A stretch of 64,000 nucleotides of DNA from Paracidovorax oryzae ATCC 19882 (lineage in GTDB: Bacteria; Pseudomonadota; Gammaproteobacteria; Burkholderiales; Burkholderiaceae_C). This document shows positions 1 to 7,937 of this stretch, piece by piece. Within the stretch, counting starts at the first letter, position 1. Every line of letters begins with the position of its first letter. Position numbers and translations under genes: made by a program. Below the pieces are notes generated by a model. It had not been told where the DNA came from and ran no database searches. It saw only the letters and a program-made list of their open reading frames with translations. The stretch spans positions 1 to 64,000 of the forward strand of contig NZ_JMKU01000022.1 in assembly GCF_000687165.1 (NCBI RefSeq), given 5' to 3'.

Positions 1-301
1 GCCCCGAGAGCCCTGCGAACTCCCGGTACAGCGGGCGTTCGTGCAGTTCTTCCTCCATGGCCGGGTCGCTCAGGTTCCACCACAGTTGCAGGCAGTGGAT
101 GCGCAGCATCGTCTCCACGGCGAATGGCGGGCGTCCACCCAGTGCCTGGTGCGCGCCGCGCGCATGCGGCTGGATCAGCGCCACCAGCGCCGCCCACGGC
201 ACCACCCGGTTCATCTCTTCAAGGAAGATCTCCTTGCGGGTCTTCTTGGGCAGGGGATCGAACCCCAGCATCTGCTGCTGCTCATGCGTCATGCTCGCCA
301 T
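1..301 (-). CDS. IS5-family transposase, N-terminal 100 residues
   Basis: This is the start of a DDE transposase. It begins at ATG 299-301 with MASMTHEQQQMLGFDPLP, continues through a KTRKEIFLEEMN stretch and into ALGGRPPFAVETMLRIHCLQ, all typical of the N-terminal region of IS5-type transposases (DUF772 region). The frame is open to the window edge. The catalytic DDE residues would lie outside the window, so activity cannot be assessed. Confidence 0.85.
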   Translation of the reverse strand, partial: MASMTHEQQQMLGFDPLPKKTRKEIFLEEMNRVVPWAALVALIQPHARGAHQALGGRPPFAVETMLRIHCLQLWWNLSDPAMEEELHERPLYREFAGLSG

Positions 302-356
302 CTTGCCTGCGGCTCACTTCACGCGCCAGTCAGCGATGGGGTTTTGCAGACCTTCC
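1..356 (-). mobile_element. IS5-family insertion sequence, one end only
   Basis: This is the transposase-start end of an insertion sequence. The outer end has a terminal-repeat-like sequence at 338-356 that reads GGAAGGTCTGCAAAACCCC on the minus strand. It is followed at once by CTAA (357-360), which fits the CTAR target preference and 4-bp duplication known for the IS5 group. The N-terminus of an IS5-type transposase begins 37 bp inside. The other end, the second inverted repeat and the second copy of the target duplication lie beyond the left edge, so it cannot be judged whether the element is intact. Confidence 0.8.
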
Positions 357-439
357 CTAACTATGCAAGGTAGCGTGGTCGGAAACATCTGCGAGCTCGG
401 CCCAAGGCCTCTAAAACCAGGCGGCAGCAGGACGGTGCT

Positions 440-1126
440 TCAAGCCGCAGTAATCCCGGCACGCGCCACCCACCCCTTGAAGGTGAACGCGCAATAGAAC
501 AGCTCGATGTCCGTGAATCCCGCTTCGCGGAGCTGGTCGGCGTCCTGCTGCGGGGATAACACAGGCAGCCTTTGCCTGATCGCCGCGATGCTCCCTTCCG
601 CCTGTGCCGTGGGCACGCCGGATGCCGCAGCGAATGCCGCATTGCGTGCGAGCCAGCGGTGCCCTGCAGGAATTTCGCTGTCAAAGCTGTGGTGCGCGAC
701 GACCAGGGGCGCTCCGGGCTTGAGCCGCGCGCGCAGCTGCTGCAGGGTCCGCAGGCGCTCGTTTGCCGGCAGGAAATGGAGCGTCAGCAGGCAAGTCGCG
801 CCGTCGAAAGGGCCTGCCGGTGCACTGTCAATATAGCCTTCGTGCAGGTCCACGCGCGGCGCGAGCGGGCCGAGGGTCGTGCGGGCAAGGCCGAGCATCT
901 CGGCGGAGGGATCGACCCCGTCGAAGCGCCACGCCGGCTGCATCTCGGCGAAGGCCTTCAGTTCCAATCCGCCACCGGCGCCGAGCACCAGGATGCGGGC
1001 GTCGGCCGGGGCCTGTTCGGCCAGCAGCACGCCGGCCATCCTGTGCAGGTCCCGCAGGCCGGGCACCAGCCTCTCGGTTCTCTCGGCGTAGCCCGATACG
1101 GCTGCAGGATCGGAGAACGGGATCAT
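440..1126 (-). CDS. Class I SAM-dependent methyltransferase
   Basis: The 228-residue protein has a Rossmann-type methyltransferase core. Motif I is the ILVLGAGGGLELKAF stretch near residue 45, followed by an acidic FDGVDPSAEML loop that would hold the SAM ribose, and a later LKPGAPLVVAH strand. The substrate cannot be deduced. The ATG at 1124-1126 is chosen because it lies 11 bp after the stop of the flavoprotein gene at 1138; the frame stays open further upstream but only inside that gene. It is the third gene of a probable rrf2 - flavoprotein - methyltransferase operon. The last bases of the gene are about 80 bp from the IS5 end. Confidence 0.8.
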   Translation of the reverse strand: MIPFSDPAAVSGYAERTERLVPGLRDLHRMAGVLLAEQAPADARILVLGAGGGLELKAFAEMQPAWRFDGVDPSAEMLGLARTTLGPLAPRVDLHEGYIDSAPAGPFDGATCLLTLHFLPANERLRTLQQLRARLKPGAPLVVAHHSFDSEIPAGHRWLARNAAFAAASGVPTAQAEGSIAAIRQRLPVLSPQQDADQLREAGFTDIELFYCAFTFKGWVARAGITAA

Positions 1127-1137
1127 CGCGTGCGGTC

Positions 1138-2046
1138 TTACGCCGGCTGCGGTGCGAGGCTCTCGGGCCACACCAGCGAACGATGGACCTGTGCGCCTGC
1201 CATGGCGCCATGGCCCACGGCCAGGGACAACGAGTGGGGGATTCTCGCCACGTCGCCGCAGGCGAACACCCCGGCCACCGATGTCTTGTTCTCGGCATCG
1301 GTGCGGATTTGCATGCCCATCGGTGTCTCTTCCAGCGCGCAGCCCATGGCTTCGGCGAGCGGACTGGAAGGGGCCGTGCGCGTCGCCGTGAACAGTCCGG
1401 CGAAGCGCAGCTGCCGTCCGTCGGCCAGTACCACGTCGGCATGCCCTTCGATCCTGTCGATGGGGGTCTCCTCGATGGCCACGCCCCGTCGGGCGAGGGC
1501 GGAGCGGGACGCGTCGGTCAGGTCCAGGGCGCGGTTGACGAGCAGGGTCACGTCGCCCCAGCCGGTGAGCAGTTCGGCCTGGTGGACGGACATCGGGCTG
1601 GCGCCGACGATGCCGATGCGGCCCTGGCCGAGTTCGTAGCCATGGCAGTACGGGCAATGGAAGACGGCCGTGCCCCAGCGCTCGGCAAGGCCTGCGACGG
1701 CGGGAAGCTGGTCGGCCACGCCGGTGGCCAGCAGGATGCGGCGGGCATGGTGCGAGCCGCCGTCGGACGTGGTGACCGTGAATGCATCTGCGGATCCAGT
1801 GACGGCCGCGGCTTGCCCTTCCTGCCAGCTCAGTGATGGATAGGCGGCGAGCTGCCGGCGCGCATTCGCCGCGATGTCCTCCGGAGGCACGCCGTCCTGG
1901 CCCAGGAAACCGTGCGAATGGCTGGCGGAGCGGTTGCGGCGCTGGCCCGCGTCGATCACCAGCACGGATCGGCGCGCCCGTACCAGTTGCAGGGCGGCAG
2001 CCATTCCTGCATAGCTTCCGCCGACGATGATGGTGTCATATCGCAT
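1138..2046 (-). CDS. Thioredoxin-reductase-like FAD disulfide oxidoreductase (CPYC type)
   Basis: This 302-residue flavoprotein has an N-terminal FAD-binding motif (IIVGGSYAGMAAA), a CPYCHG redox-active disulfide at Cys131/Cys134 and a C-terminal CGDVA FAD motif. Bacterial thioredoxin reductases usually carry CATC. CPYCHG is closer to the dithiol-oxidase-like branch (GliT/HlmI/DepH relatives). The second nucleotide-binding segment reads GIVGASPMSVHQ and lacks the usual GxGxxA and HRRxxxR features, so NADPH use is doubtful. The ATG at 2044-2046 is chosen over an in-frame TTG at 2050-2052 because AAGGAG lies 10 bp upstream. It starts 6 bp after the Rrf2 stop codon, so the two are probably co-transcribed. 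Confidence 0.82.
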   Translation of the reverse strand: MRYDTIIVGGSYAGMAAALQLVRARRSVLVIDAGQRRNRSASHSHGFLGQDGVPPEDIAANARRQLAAYPSLSWQEGQAAAVTGSADAFTVTTSDGGSHHARRILLATGVADQLPAVAGLAERWGTAVFHCPYCHGYELGQGRIGIVGASPMSVHQAELLTGWGDVTLLVNRALDLTDASRSALARRGVAIEETPIDRIEGHADVVLADGRQLRFAGLFTATRTAPSSPLAEAMGCALEETPMGMQIRTDAENKTSVAGVFACGDVARIPHSLSLAVGHGAMAGAQVHRSLVWPESLAPQPA

Positions 2047-2052
2047 GGTCAA

Positions 2053-2496
2053 CTAACTCCTTGTGCGCCGTGCCGCCGCATGCCGGCGCGCGAAGTCGGC
2101 GGCCAGGTCGGCGAGGGTGATCTCCGAAAACCGCTTCAGCAGCAGCGCCTCGGCTTCCGCGAACGTGCTTTCCAGTGCCGCGTTCACCGCTTGCTCCACC
2201 AGGCATTCCGGCGATTCGTTGCGGTTGCCGATGGCGAACATGGCGGGCTCGCCCAGCGCTTCGTGCAGCTGGCGCAGGGTGACGGTGCCCAGGTCTGCAT
2301 GGATGCGCCATCCGCCCGCATGGCCTTTGTCCGACGTGACGATGCCCGCCTCCCGCAGGTACCCCATGGTGCGCCGGACGACGACGGGGTTGGTGCCCAG
2401 GCATTGCGCGAGGGCGTCGGATGTCATGGGGCCCTCGTGCTCGGCCATGTGCAGCAGCGCATGGAGGACGGAGGACAGGCGGCTGTCGTGTTTCAT
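2053..2496 (-). CDS. Rrf2-family transcriptional regulator
   Basis: The 147-residue winged-helix protein begins MKHDSRLSSVLHALLHMAEH, the standard Rrf2 opening, followed by a recognition region (GTNPVVVRRTMGYLREAGIV) and the KGHAGGWRI wing. It has only isolated cysteines (Cys in AQCLG and ECLVEQ), not the three-cysteine cluster of IscR or NsrR, so Fe-S binding is unlikely. It resembles the YwnA-like branch that responds to thiol or electrophile stress, which would suit regulation of the downstream redox flavoprotein; that link is inference. No good Shine-Dalgarno sequence is seen before the ATG. Confidence 0.85.
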   Translation of the reverse strand: MKHDSRLSSVLHALLHMAEHEGPMTSDALAQCLGTNPVVVRRTMGYLREAGIVTSDKGHAGGWRIHADLGTVTLRQLHEALGEPAMFAIGNRNESPECLVEQAVNAALESTFAEAEALLLKRFSEITLADLAADFARRHAAARRTRS

Positions 2497-2514
2497 GTAA
2501 CTAATGATGTTGCA
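2496..2514 (-). promoter_or_regulatory. Inverted repeat at the Rrf2 start, possible autoregulatory operator
   Basis: TGTAAC - 7 bp - GTTGCA (5 of 6 arm positions complementary) overlaps the first base of the rrf2 start codon and lies in the AT-rich leader. Rrf2 regulators commonly repress themselves from sites of this size. The arms are short, so this is only suggestive. Confidence 0.35.
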
Positions 2515-2618
2515 TGATGGGCGGCATGTCAAGCAGCGCTGCCCTGGCGACGGTGACCGGCCGTGGTGCCGCAGGCTACGGGCGAGCGCCCACCGGATGC
2601 CCGTCCCGGCCTTTTTTC

Positions 2619-3635
2619 CTATGCAGGCTGGCTCAGAAGCATCAAGATATCCGCGTACCAGGCGCAATTGAGCCCAAGCGACTCGTCCCTGGCCAGGTCG
2701 CGGGTGAGCATGTCCATGCGCGTGGAATGCACTCCGAGCAACTGCCAGTTCGCCAGCGAGGCTCCGTCTGCCCGCCCGCCGCGCCTGCGCCGCAGGACAG
2801 GTGCGCCACTGCTGCCACTGTGCGTCCTGGCGTCGGTCAGAAAGCAGCCTTGTTGCTGGAAGCGCACGCCATAGGCCGAAGCGATCGATGCGCCGCGGGC
2901 CACGGCGAGGTGGTGAACAGTGTCGTGAAACCCCAAAGGAAATCCGACGATCGCCAGGTTGTCTCCCATGGCCACTTCCTCGCCTGCGGGGTCCAGGTGG
3001 GATGGGTCGAAGGCTTGCAGCACCGCGTCTCCCGGAAGGCGGCCGGTGTGGATTTCTATGGCGGCGATGTCCACCGGCCCGCCCGTGTCGGTGGCCTGCC
3101 GCCACAGCGCGATACCGTGGCCATAGAGAGGTATCGAGAAGGTCGCGTGCAGGGTCAGATTGCGTGCGTCGGTATGCAATCCGATTTCGATGCGGTCCGG
3201 GAAGTGGCTGCTGGGCTCGTCGGAAAAGACATGCCGGTTCGTTACCAGGAACAGCAGGCCGTCGCGGCGGAAGAAGAAGCCGCTGGCACCCGTCAGCAAC
3301 CGGGTTCCGGAGTACGTGCGGATGTATGTCGTGGCCAGAAGAATGGCTTCGACGGCCTCGCGCTGCGGGATGCTTGCCGGGGGCGGTGCGGCCGACGCCA
3401 GCATCGCGTGCGTTCTGGTGATGTCCCGCTCGAAGGCGGCCAGCACATGGTCCGAGATGGGGGTGTTCAGAATGACGGTCCGTGCTGCCTCGGCGCGGGC
3501 TTCGAACGAACGCACCAATGTGTCGAGCGTGTCGGATGGCAGTGCTTCCACGATCGATGGAAGCAACGTGTCCAATGCGATCAGGCTCCCCTTGAGTTCG
3601 CAGATGCGCTCGGTGGCTTCCTGCAGATTCTTCAT
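2619..3635 (-). CDS. Trypsin-like serine peptidase domain protein
   Basis: The protein has 338 residues. The first ~95 are helical and rich in Leu, Ala and Glu, with no signal peptide. A chymotrypsin-fold domain follows, with His135 in TNRHVF, Asp189 in GGPVDIAAIE and the nucleophile Ser276 in THSGSSGAP. All three triad positions are present, so it may be active. Lack of a leader suggests a cytoplasmic protein, unlike DegP/HtrA, and no PDZ domain is visible. It lies downstream of the cold-shock gene in the same direction, beyond that gene's terminator. The substrate is unknown. Confidence 0.72.
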   Translation of the reverse strand: MKNLQEATERICELKGSLIALDTLLPSIVEALPSDTLDTLVRSFEARAEAARTVILNTPISDHVLAAFERDITRTHAMLASAAPPPASIPQREAVEAILLATTYIRTYSGTRLLTGASGFFFRRDGLLFLVTNRHVFSDEPSSHFPDRIEIGLHTDARNLTLHATFSIPLYGHGIALWRQATDTGGPVDIAAIEIHTGRLPGDAVLQAFDPSHLDPAGEEVAMGDNLAIVGFPLGFHDTVHHLAVARGASIASAYGVRFQQQGCFLTDARTHSGSSGAPVLRRRRGGRADGASLANWQLLGVHSTRMDMLTRDLARDESLGLNCAWYADILMLLSQPA

Positions 3636-3660
3636 GGCAACGATGCCTTCCAGAAAAAAG

Positions 3661-3686
3661 AAAAAGCGCGGACGAGCCGCGCTTTT
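3661..3686 (-). terminator. Rho-independent terminator of the cold-shock gene
   Basis: On the minus strand a GCGCGG/CCGCGC stem (3666-3671 with 3677-3682) with a 5-nt loop is extended by A:T pairs and followed by a T-rich run. It lies about 60 bp past the csp stop codon and just before the peptidase start. Confidence 0.85.
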
Positions 3687-3744
3687 CGGGGATGGCCCAG
3701 GGGCCTGGGAGAGGATCGGCTGGGCCCGTGTGGCCCATGGCCCA

Positions 3745-3957
3745 TCAGCTCACGGCACGGATGTTGGAAGCTTGCGGGCCCTTGGCGCCCTGGGTGACTT
3801 CAAACTGCACGTGCTGGTTCTCCGTCAGGGTCTTGAAGCCGCTGCCCTGGATTTCACGGAAGTGGGCAAAGAGATCCTTGCTGCCGTCGTCGGGGGCGAT
3901 GAAGCCGAAGCCCTTGCCTTCGTTGAACCATTTCACGATGCCGGTTTGTGTGGTCAT
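3745..3957 (-). CDS. cspA: Cold-shock protein, CspA family
   Basis: A 70-residue single cold-shock domain protein and nucleic-acid chaperone. It shows RNP1 as KGFGFI and RNP2-like DLFAHF, in the usual [15 protein letters not shown] opening. Length and spacing are those of CspA-type proteins. A GGAAAGGAAA Shine-Dalgarno region precedes the ATG. The upstream leader is long (about 240 bp to the next gene), as is usual for cold-shock mRNAs. The number or letter of the paralogue cannot be set from one locus. Confidence 0.93.
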   Translation of the reverse strand: MTTQTGIVKWFNEGKGFGFIAPDDGSKDLFAHFREIQGSGFKTLTENQHVQFEVTQGAKGPQASNIRAVS

Positions 3958-4167
3958 GTCGATTTCCTTTCCAGATTGCCGGAAGCCAAAAACGCATCCG
4001 GCGAAGAGACGCGAAGAAAATCACCAAGGGAGGTTCGACACAGCCGCCGGAAGAACCGGGGGAAGCGGAAAAAGACCGATGCAATGAAGGCCTTGCACAT
4101 ATCAACGAACCCATGGTACGCGCATTGCTGTCGGCGTGCCGGTTTCACCGGTTTATATTTTTCGGGC

Positions 4168-4192
4168 CGCTTGCAGGCAGGGCGTGCAAGCG
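4168..4192. repeat. Perfect inverted repeat between nudK and csp
   Basis: CGCTTGCA (4168-4175) and TGCAAGCG (4185-4192) form 8-bp perfect arms around a 9-bp spacer, just after the Nudix stop. On the minus strand no T-run follows, so it is not a convincing terminator. It could be an operator in the csp leader or a transcript-end hairpin. Confidence 0.4.
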
Positions 4193-4195
4193 CGC

Positions 4196-4804
4196 TCAGC
4201 CGGGATCGCCAGCGCTTCCCGCCCCGGGGAAGAGGTGCAGCGCGGCGTACTGCAGCAGCATGATCGTCTTGCCGTCGCGTATCGTTCCCGCATCGATCAT
4301 GGCCAGCGCCTCGTCGATGCCGGTCTCCATCACGGCGATGTCCTCGCCTTCGGCCGCGATGCCGCCGCCCGATGACTGCCGGTCTCCGGGCTGGTACGCG
4401 CCGACGAAGAAATGCAGGCGCTCGGTCACCGAGCCCGGGCTCATGAACGCGTCGAACACCTGGCGCACCTCGCGCACCCGGAAACCCGTTTCCTCTTCCA
4501 CTTCGGCGCGGATGCGGTCCTCGGGCGCGGCGTCGTCGAGCAGGCCGGCAGGCGTTTCGATCAGCAGGTCGTCGTGGCCGTTCACGAACGCCGGATAGCG
4601 GAACTGCCGGGTGAGGATGACGGTGCGGCGCTGCAGGTCGTAGAGGAGGATCGTCGCCCCGTTGCCCCGGTCGTAGGTTTCGCGCGACTGGCGCTGCCAG
4701 CTGCCGTCGCTGCGCTGGAAGGAGAACGTGGTCTTCTTCAGAACGTACCAGTCGTCCGAGAGGGTGGTGACGTCTTCGATGCGGATACGGTGGGCGATGC
4801 TCAA
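4196..4804 (-). CDS. Nudix hydrolase, NudK-like GDP-mannose / ADP-sugar pyrophosphatase
   Basis: This 202-residue Nudix protein hydrolyses a nucleoside diphosphate linked to another group. The Nudix box reads ETPAGLLDD...RAEVEEETG and keeps the REXXEE core as AEVEEETG. The approach LYDLQRRTVILTRQFRYP is typical of the NudK/NudF group, and NudK of E. coli is 191 residues. The start is set at the TTG at 4802-4804 because AGGAG lies 6 bp upstream; the longer frame has no ribosome site and an odd Arg/Pro-rich extension. It stands alone, 114 bp downstream of cydX, so read-through from the cyd operon is possible. Confidence 0.82.
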   Translation of the reverse strand: MSIAHRIRIEDVTTLSDDWYVLKKTTFSFQRSDGSWQRQSRETYDRGNGATILLYDLQRRTVILTRQFRYPAFVNGHDDLLIETPAGLLDDAAPEDRIRAEVEEETGFRVREVRQVFDAFMSPGSVTERLHFFVGAYQPGDRQSSGGGIAAEGEDIAVMETGIDEALAMIDAGTIRDGKTIMLLQYAALHLFPGAGSAGDPG

Positions 4805-4918
4805 TGGTGTCTCCTGCCGCCTGGCGAGGCGGTGTCCCGGCAGTCTATCCACTGGCCGCGGATGCCTGCCGGGCACGGGCCGGGCAGGGACGGTGCTCCT
4901 GCCCGTAGCTGCGCGCCG

Positions 4919-5059
4919 CTAGGTTCCCGGCTGCCGGCCGGGCCCGTGTCCCGAGGCCCGCTGCAGGGCCTGGTCATCCATGAGTTCGTACCACATCGCG
5001 TTCAGCACGGCGAAGGCGGCGGCCAGGAGCAGGCCGAGTATCCAGGCGAAGTACCACAT
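4919..5059 (-). CDS. cydX: Cytochrome bd ubiquinol oxidase small subunit CydX
   Basis: This 46-residue single-pass membrane peptide begins MWYFAWILGLLLAAAFAVLN and continues with the family hallmark AMWYE and a short polar tail. CydX stabilises the haem d site of CydAB in E. coli. It follows cydB by 65 bp in the same direction and has AAGGA 7 bp before the ATG. It is short enough to be missed by length-filtered gene callers. Confidence 0.92.
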   Translation of the reverse strand: MWYFAWILGLLLAAAFAVLNAMWYELMDDQALQRASGHGPGRQPGT

Positions 5060-5124
5060 GGTGTTGTCCTTTCAGCATTCAGTCATTGGTGGATCGGTTC
5101 ATTCATCCGGGGAGGGCGGGGCGG

Positions 5125-6279
5125 TCAGTAGGCGTGGTCGCCGTGGGTGATGTCGTGCGCGCGCACCTTGCCCCACATCACGCGGTACACCCAGCTGGTG
5201 TAGGCCAGGATCAGCGGGACGAAGATGACCGCGCACACCAGCATGATGAAGAGGGTCAGGTGGCTGGACGAGGCGTCCCACACCATGAGCGACGAGCGAG
5301 GGTCCAGCGAGGACGGCACGATGAACGGGAACATCGAGGCGCCTACGCTCAGCACGATGCCGGCCACGGACAAGCCGCTGAAGACGACCGTGATGCCCTC
5401 CCACCGGGCGCGCAGGCCGGCGAGCGCCAGGAGCGCGCCGGCGAAGCCCAGTGCGGGTGCCAGCATCGTCCACGGATGGCGCGCGTAGTTGGCGAACCAG
5501 CCGCCGGCCACGCCCGAGGCCACGGTCTTGGCCAGCGGGTCGGAAGGGCCGTTGGCCACGTGGGCGCTGGTGAGCTGGTAGCTGCCCACCAGCTTCCACA
5601 GCAGGACGCCGGCCAGCGCGTACAGCGCGATGGTGGCGACGGCAGCCACGGTGGCGAAGCGGCGCGAGCGATCGGCCACGGCACCTTCGGTCTTCAGCGC
5701 CAGCCAGGCGCCGCCGTGCATGGCCAGCATGGCGACGGAGACGAGCCCGGCCAGCAGCGCGAACGGGTTGAGCAGGCCGATGAAGCTGCCGGCATAGACC
5801 ATGCGCATGTCCCCCGTGAACCGGAAGGGCACGCCCTGCAGCACGTTGCCCAGGGCCACGCCGAAGATCAGCGCGGGCACGAAACCGCCGATGAACAGCG
5901 CCCAGTCCCAGGTCCCGCGCCATGCGGCGCTCTCGCGCTTGCTGCGGTACTTGAAGCCCACGGGCCGCAGGATCAGCGCGAACAGCGTGGCGAACATCGC
6001 CAGGTAGAAGCCCGAGAACGACATCGCGTAGATGTGCGGCCAGGCGGCGAAGACGGCACCGCCGCCCAGGATCAGCCAGACCTGGTTGCCTTCCCACACG
6101 GGACCGACGGTGTTGATGACCACGCGGCGCTCCAGGTCGGTGCGGGCCACGAAGGGCAGCAGCGTGCCCACGCCCAGGTCGAAGCCGTCGGTGACGGCGA
6201 AGCCCACCAGCAGCACGCCCAGCAGCAGCCACCAGATGATGCGCAGGGTGTCGTAGTCGAGAAGGGTGTGCAGAGTCAT
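5125..6279 (-). CDS. cydB: Cytochrome bd ubiquinol oxidase subunit II
   Basis: The 384-residue integral membrane subunit shows the family opening YDTLRIIWWLLLGVLLVGFA and TDGFDLGVGTLLPF, the WEGNQVWLILGGGAVFAAWP block, and a C-terminal transmembrane segment ending in YTSWVYRVMWGKV. It forms the heterodimer with CydA that oxidises ubiquinol and reduces O2 at high affinity. The start overlaps the cydA stop by 4 bp (ATGA), showing translational coupling. Confidence 0.96.
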   Translation of the reverse strand: MTLHTLLDYDTLRIIWWLLLGVLLVGFAVTDGFDLGVGTLLPFVARTDLERRVVINTVGPVWEGNQVWLILGGGAVFAAWPHIYAMSFSGFYLAMFATLFALILRPVGFKYRSKRESAAWRGTWDWALFIGGFVPALIFGVALGNVLQGVPFRFTGDMRMVYAGSFIGLLNPFALLAGLVSVAMLAMHGGAWLALKTEGAVADRSRRFATVAAVATIALYALAGVLLWKLVGSYQLTSAHVANGPSDPLAKTVASGVAGGWFANYARHPWTMLAPALGFAGALLALAGLRARWEGITVVFSGLSVAGIVLSVGASMFPFIVPSSLDPRSSLMVWDASSSHLTLFIMLVCAVIFVPLILAYTSWVYRVMWGKVRAHDITHGDHAY

Positions 6280-7901
6280 GCTGCGTCTCCGGCGGGTTCG
6301 AAGGTGGTGGGTTGCGAGGTGCCGGGGGGCACGGCGCCGATCAGCGGCGCGGCGGCGCCGTGCGATAGGGGCGTCTCCGGATCGGGCCCTTTGCGGATGG
6401 CCTTGAGCATGAGCTTCATCTCCACCACGATCAGTGCGGTGTAGAGGGCGGCGAAGCCCAGCAGCGTGAACAGCACGGTCCCCGCGCCCAGCTCGGACAC
6501 GGCCACGGCCGTGGGCAGCACGCCTTCCACGGCCCAGGGCTGGCGGCCCAGCTCGGCCACGATCCAGCCGCATTCAGCGGCGATCCAGGGCAGCGGGATG
6601 GACCACACGGCCAGCTTCAGCAGCCAGGGATGGGCGTCCAGCCGGCGGCGTGCCGACAGCCAGAAGAACACGGCGTTGAGCACGATGAAGAACATGCCCA
6701 GTCCCACCATCACGCGGAACGACCAGTAGAGCGGCGCGACCTGCGGCACCGTATCCCAGGCGGCCTGGGCGATCTGCGCCTCGGTGGCCTGGCGCGGGTC
6801 GTCCACGTAGCGCTTGAGGAGCAGGGCGTAGCCCAGCCGGCGGCCGTGCAGTTCGAACACCATGCGGGCGTGGTTGGGGATGGCCGCGTCCGAGCCGGCG
6901 GCGCGGATCTGCTGCAGCGCGTCGTAGGCCTGGATGCCGTCGCGGATGTTGCCCTCGGCCTGCTTGACCAGATCGTTGATCCCGGGGATCTGCGTATCGA
7001 GCGAGCGCGTGCCGATCAGGCCCATCACCCACGGGATGTGCACCGCATAGTGCGTCGTGCGCGCTTGCTGGTCGGGCCAGCCGATGGCGGTGAACGATGC
7101 CGGCGCGGGCTCGGTGTCCCACATCGCTTCGACCGCCGCGAGCTTCATCTTCTGGTGCTCGCTGGTGGCATAGCCGCTCTCGTCGCCCAGCACCACTACC
7201 GACAGCGCGGCGGCCAGGCCGAAGGAGGCCGCCACGGTCATCGAGCGCCTGGCCAGCTCCACGTGCCGGCCCTTGAGCAGATACCAGGCCGACACGCCCA
7301 GCACGAAGAGCGCCGCGATCGTATAGCCGGCCGACACCGTGTGCACGAACTTGGCCTGCGCCACCGGGTTGAACACCACGTCGTAGAAGCTGTCCACTTC
7401 CATGCGCAGGGTCTGCGGGTTGAGCCTGGCGCCCACGGGGTTCTGCATCCAGCCGTTGGCGATCAGGATCCACAGGGCCGAGAAGTTGGTGCCCAGCGCG
7501 ACCAGCCAGGTCACCACGCAGTGCGCCACCTTGGACATGCGCTCCCAGCCGAAGAAGAACATGCCGACGAAGGTCGCCTCCAGGAAGAAGGCCATCAGCC
7601 CTTCGATGGCCAGCGGTGCGCCGAAGACGTCTCCCACGTAGTGGCTGTAATAGCTCCAGTTCATGCCGAACTGGAACTCCATCACGATCCCGGTGGACAC
7701 GCCCAGCGCGAAGTTGATGCCGAACAGCACGCCCCAGAACTTGGTCATCTGGCGCCAGACGGTGCGGCCGGTCATCACGTAAACCGTCTCCATGATGGCC
7801 AGCAGCACGGCCAGCCCGATCGTGAGCGGCACGAAAAGAAAGTGGTAGAGCGCGGTCATCGCGAACTGCAGTCGCGACAGGCCGACGACGTCGAGGTCCA
7901 T
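6276..7901 (-). CDS. cydA: Cytochrome bd ubiquinol oxidase subunit I
   Basis: The 541-residue haem-bearing subunit carries His20 in LSRLQFAMTALYHFLFVPL (haem b595 ligand position in the family), the GRQPW motif of the quinol-oxidation region and a long periplasmic Q-loop. Its length is near E. coli CydA (522) and above the short-loop CIO type, so it is a long-Q-loop bd oxidase. The ATG is preceded by AAGAAAGGA. It lies 36 bp downstream of cydC, so exporter genes and oxidase genes form one operon. Confidence 0.97.
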   Translation of the reverse strand: MDLDVVGLSRLQFAMTALYHFLFVPLTIGLAVLLAIMETVYVMTGRTVWRQMTKFWGVLFGINFALGVSTGIVMEFQFGMNWSYYSHYVGDVFGAPLAIEGLMAFFLEATFVGMFFFGWERMSKVAHCVVTWLVALGTNFSALWILIANGWMQNPVGARLNPQTLRMEVDSFYDVVFNPVAQAKFVHTVSAGYTIAALFVLGVSAWYLLKGRHVELARRSMTVAASFGLAAALSVVVLGDESGYATSEHQKMKLAAVEAMWDTEPAPASFTAIGWPDQQARTTHYAVHIPWVMGLIGTRSLDTQIPGINDLVKQAEGNIRDGIQAYDALQQIRAAGSDAAIPNHARMVFELHGRRLGYALLLKRYVDDPRQATEAQIAQAAWDTVPQVAPLYWSFRVMVGLGMFFIVLNAVFFWLSARRRLDAHPWLLKLAVWSIPLPWIAAECGWIVAELGRQPWAVEGVLPTAVAVSELGAGTVLFTLLGFAALYTALIVVEMKLMLKAIRKGPDPETPLSHGAAAPLIGAVPPGTSQPTTFEPAGDAA

Positions 7902-7937
7902 GGTGGAAATCCTTTCTTGGAGGGAAAAAGCGTTGAC

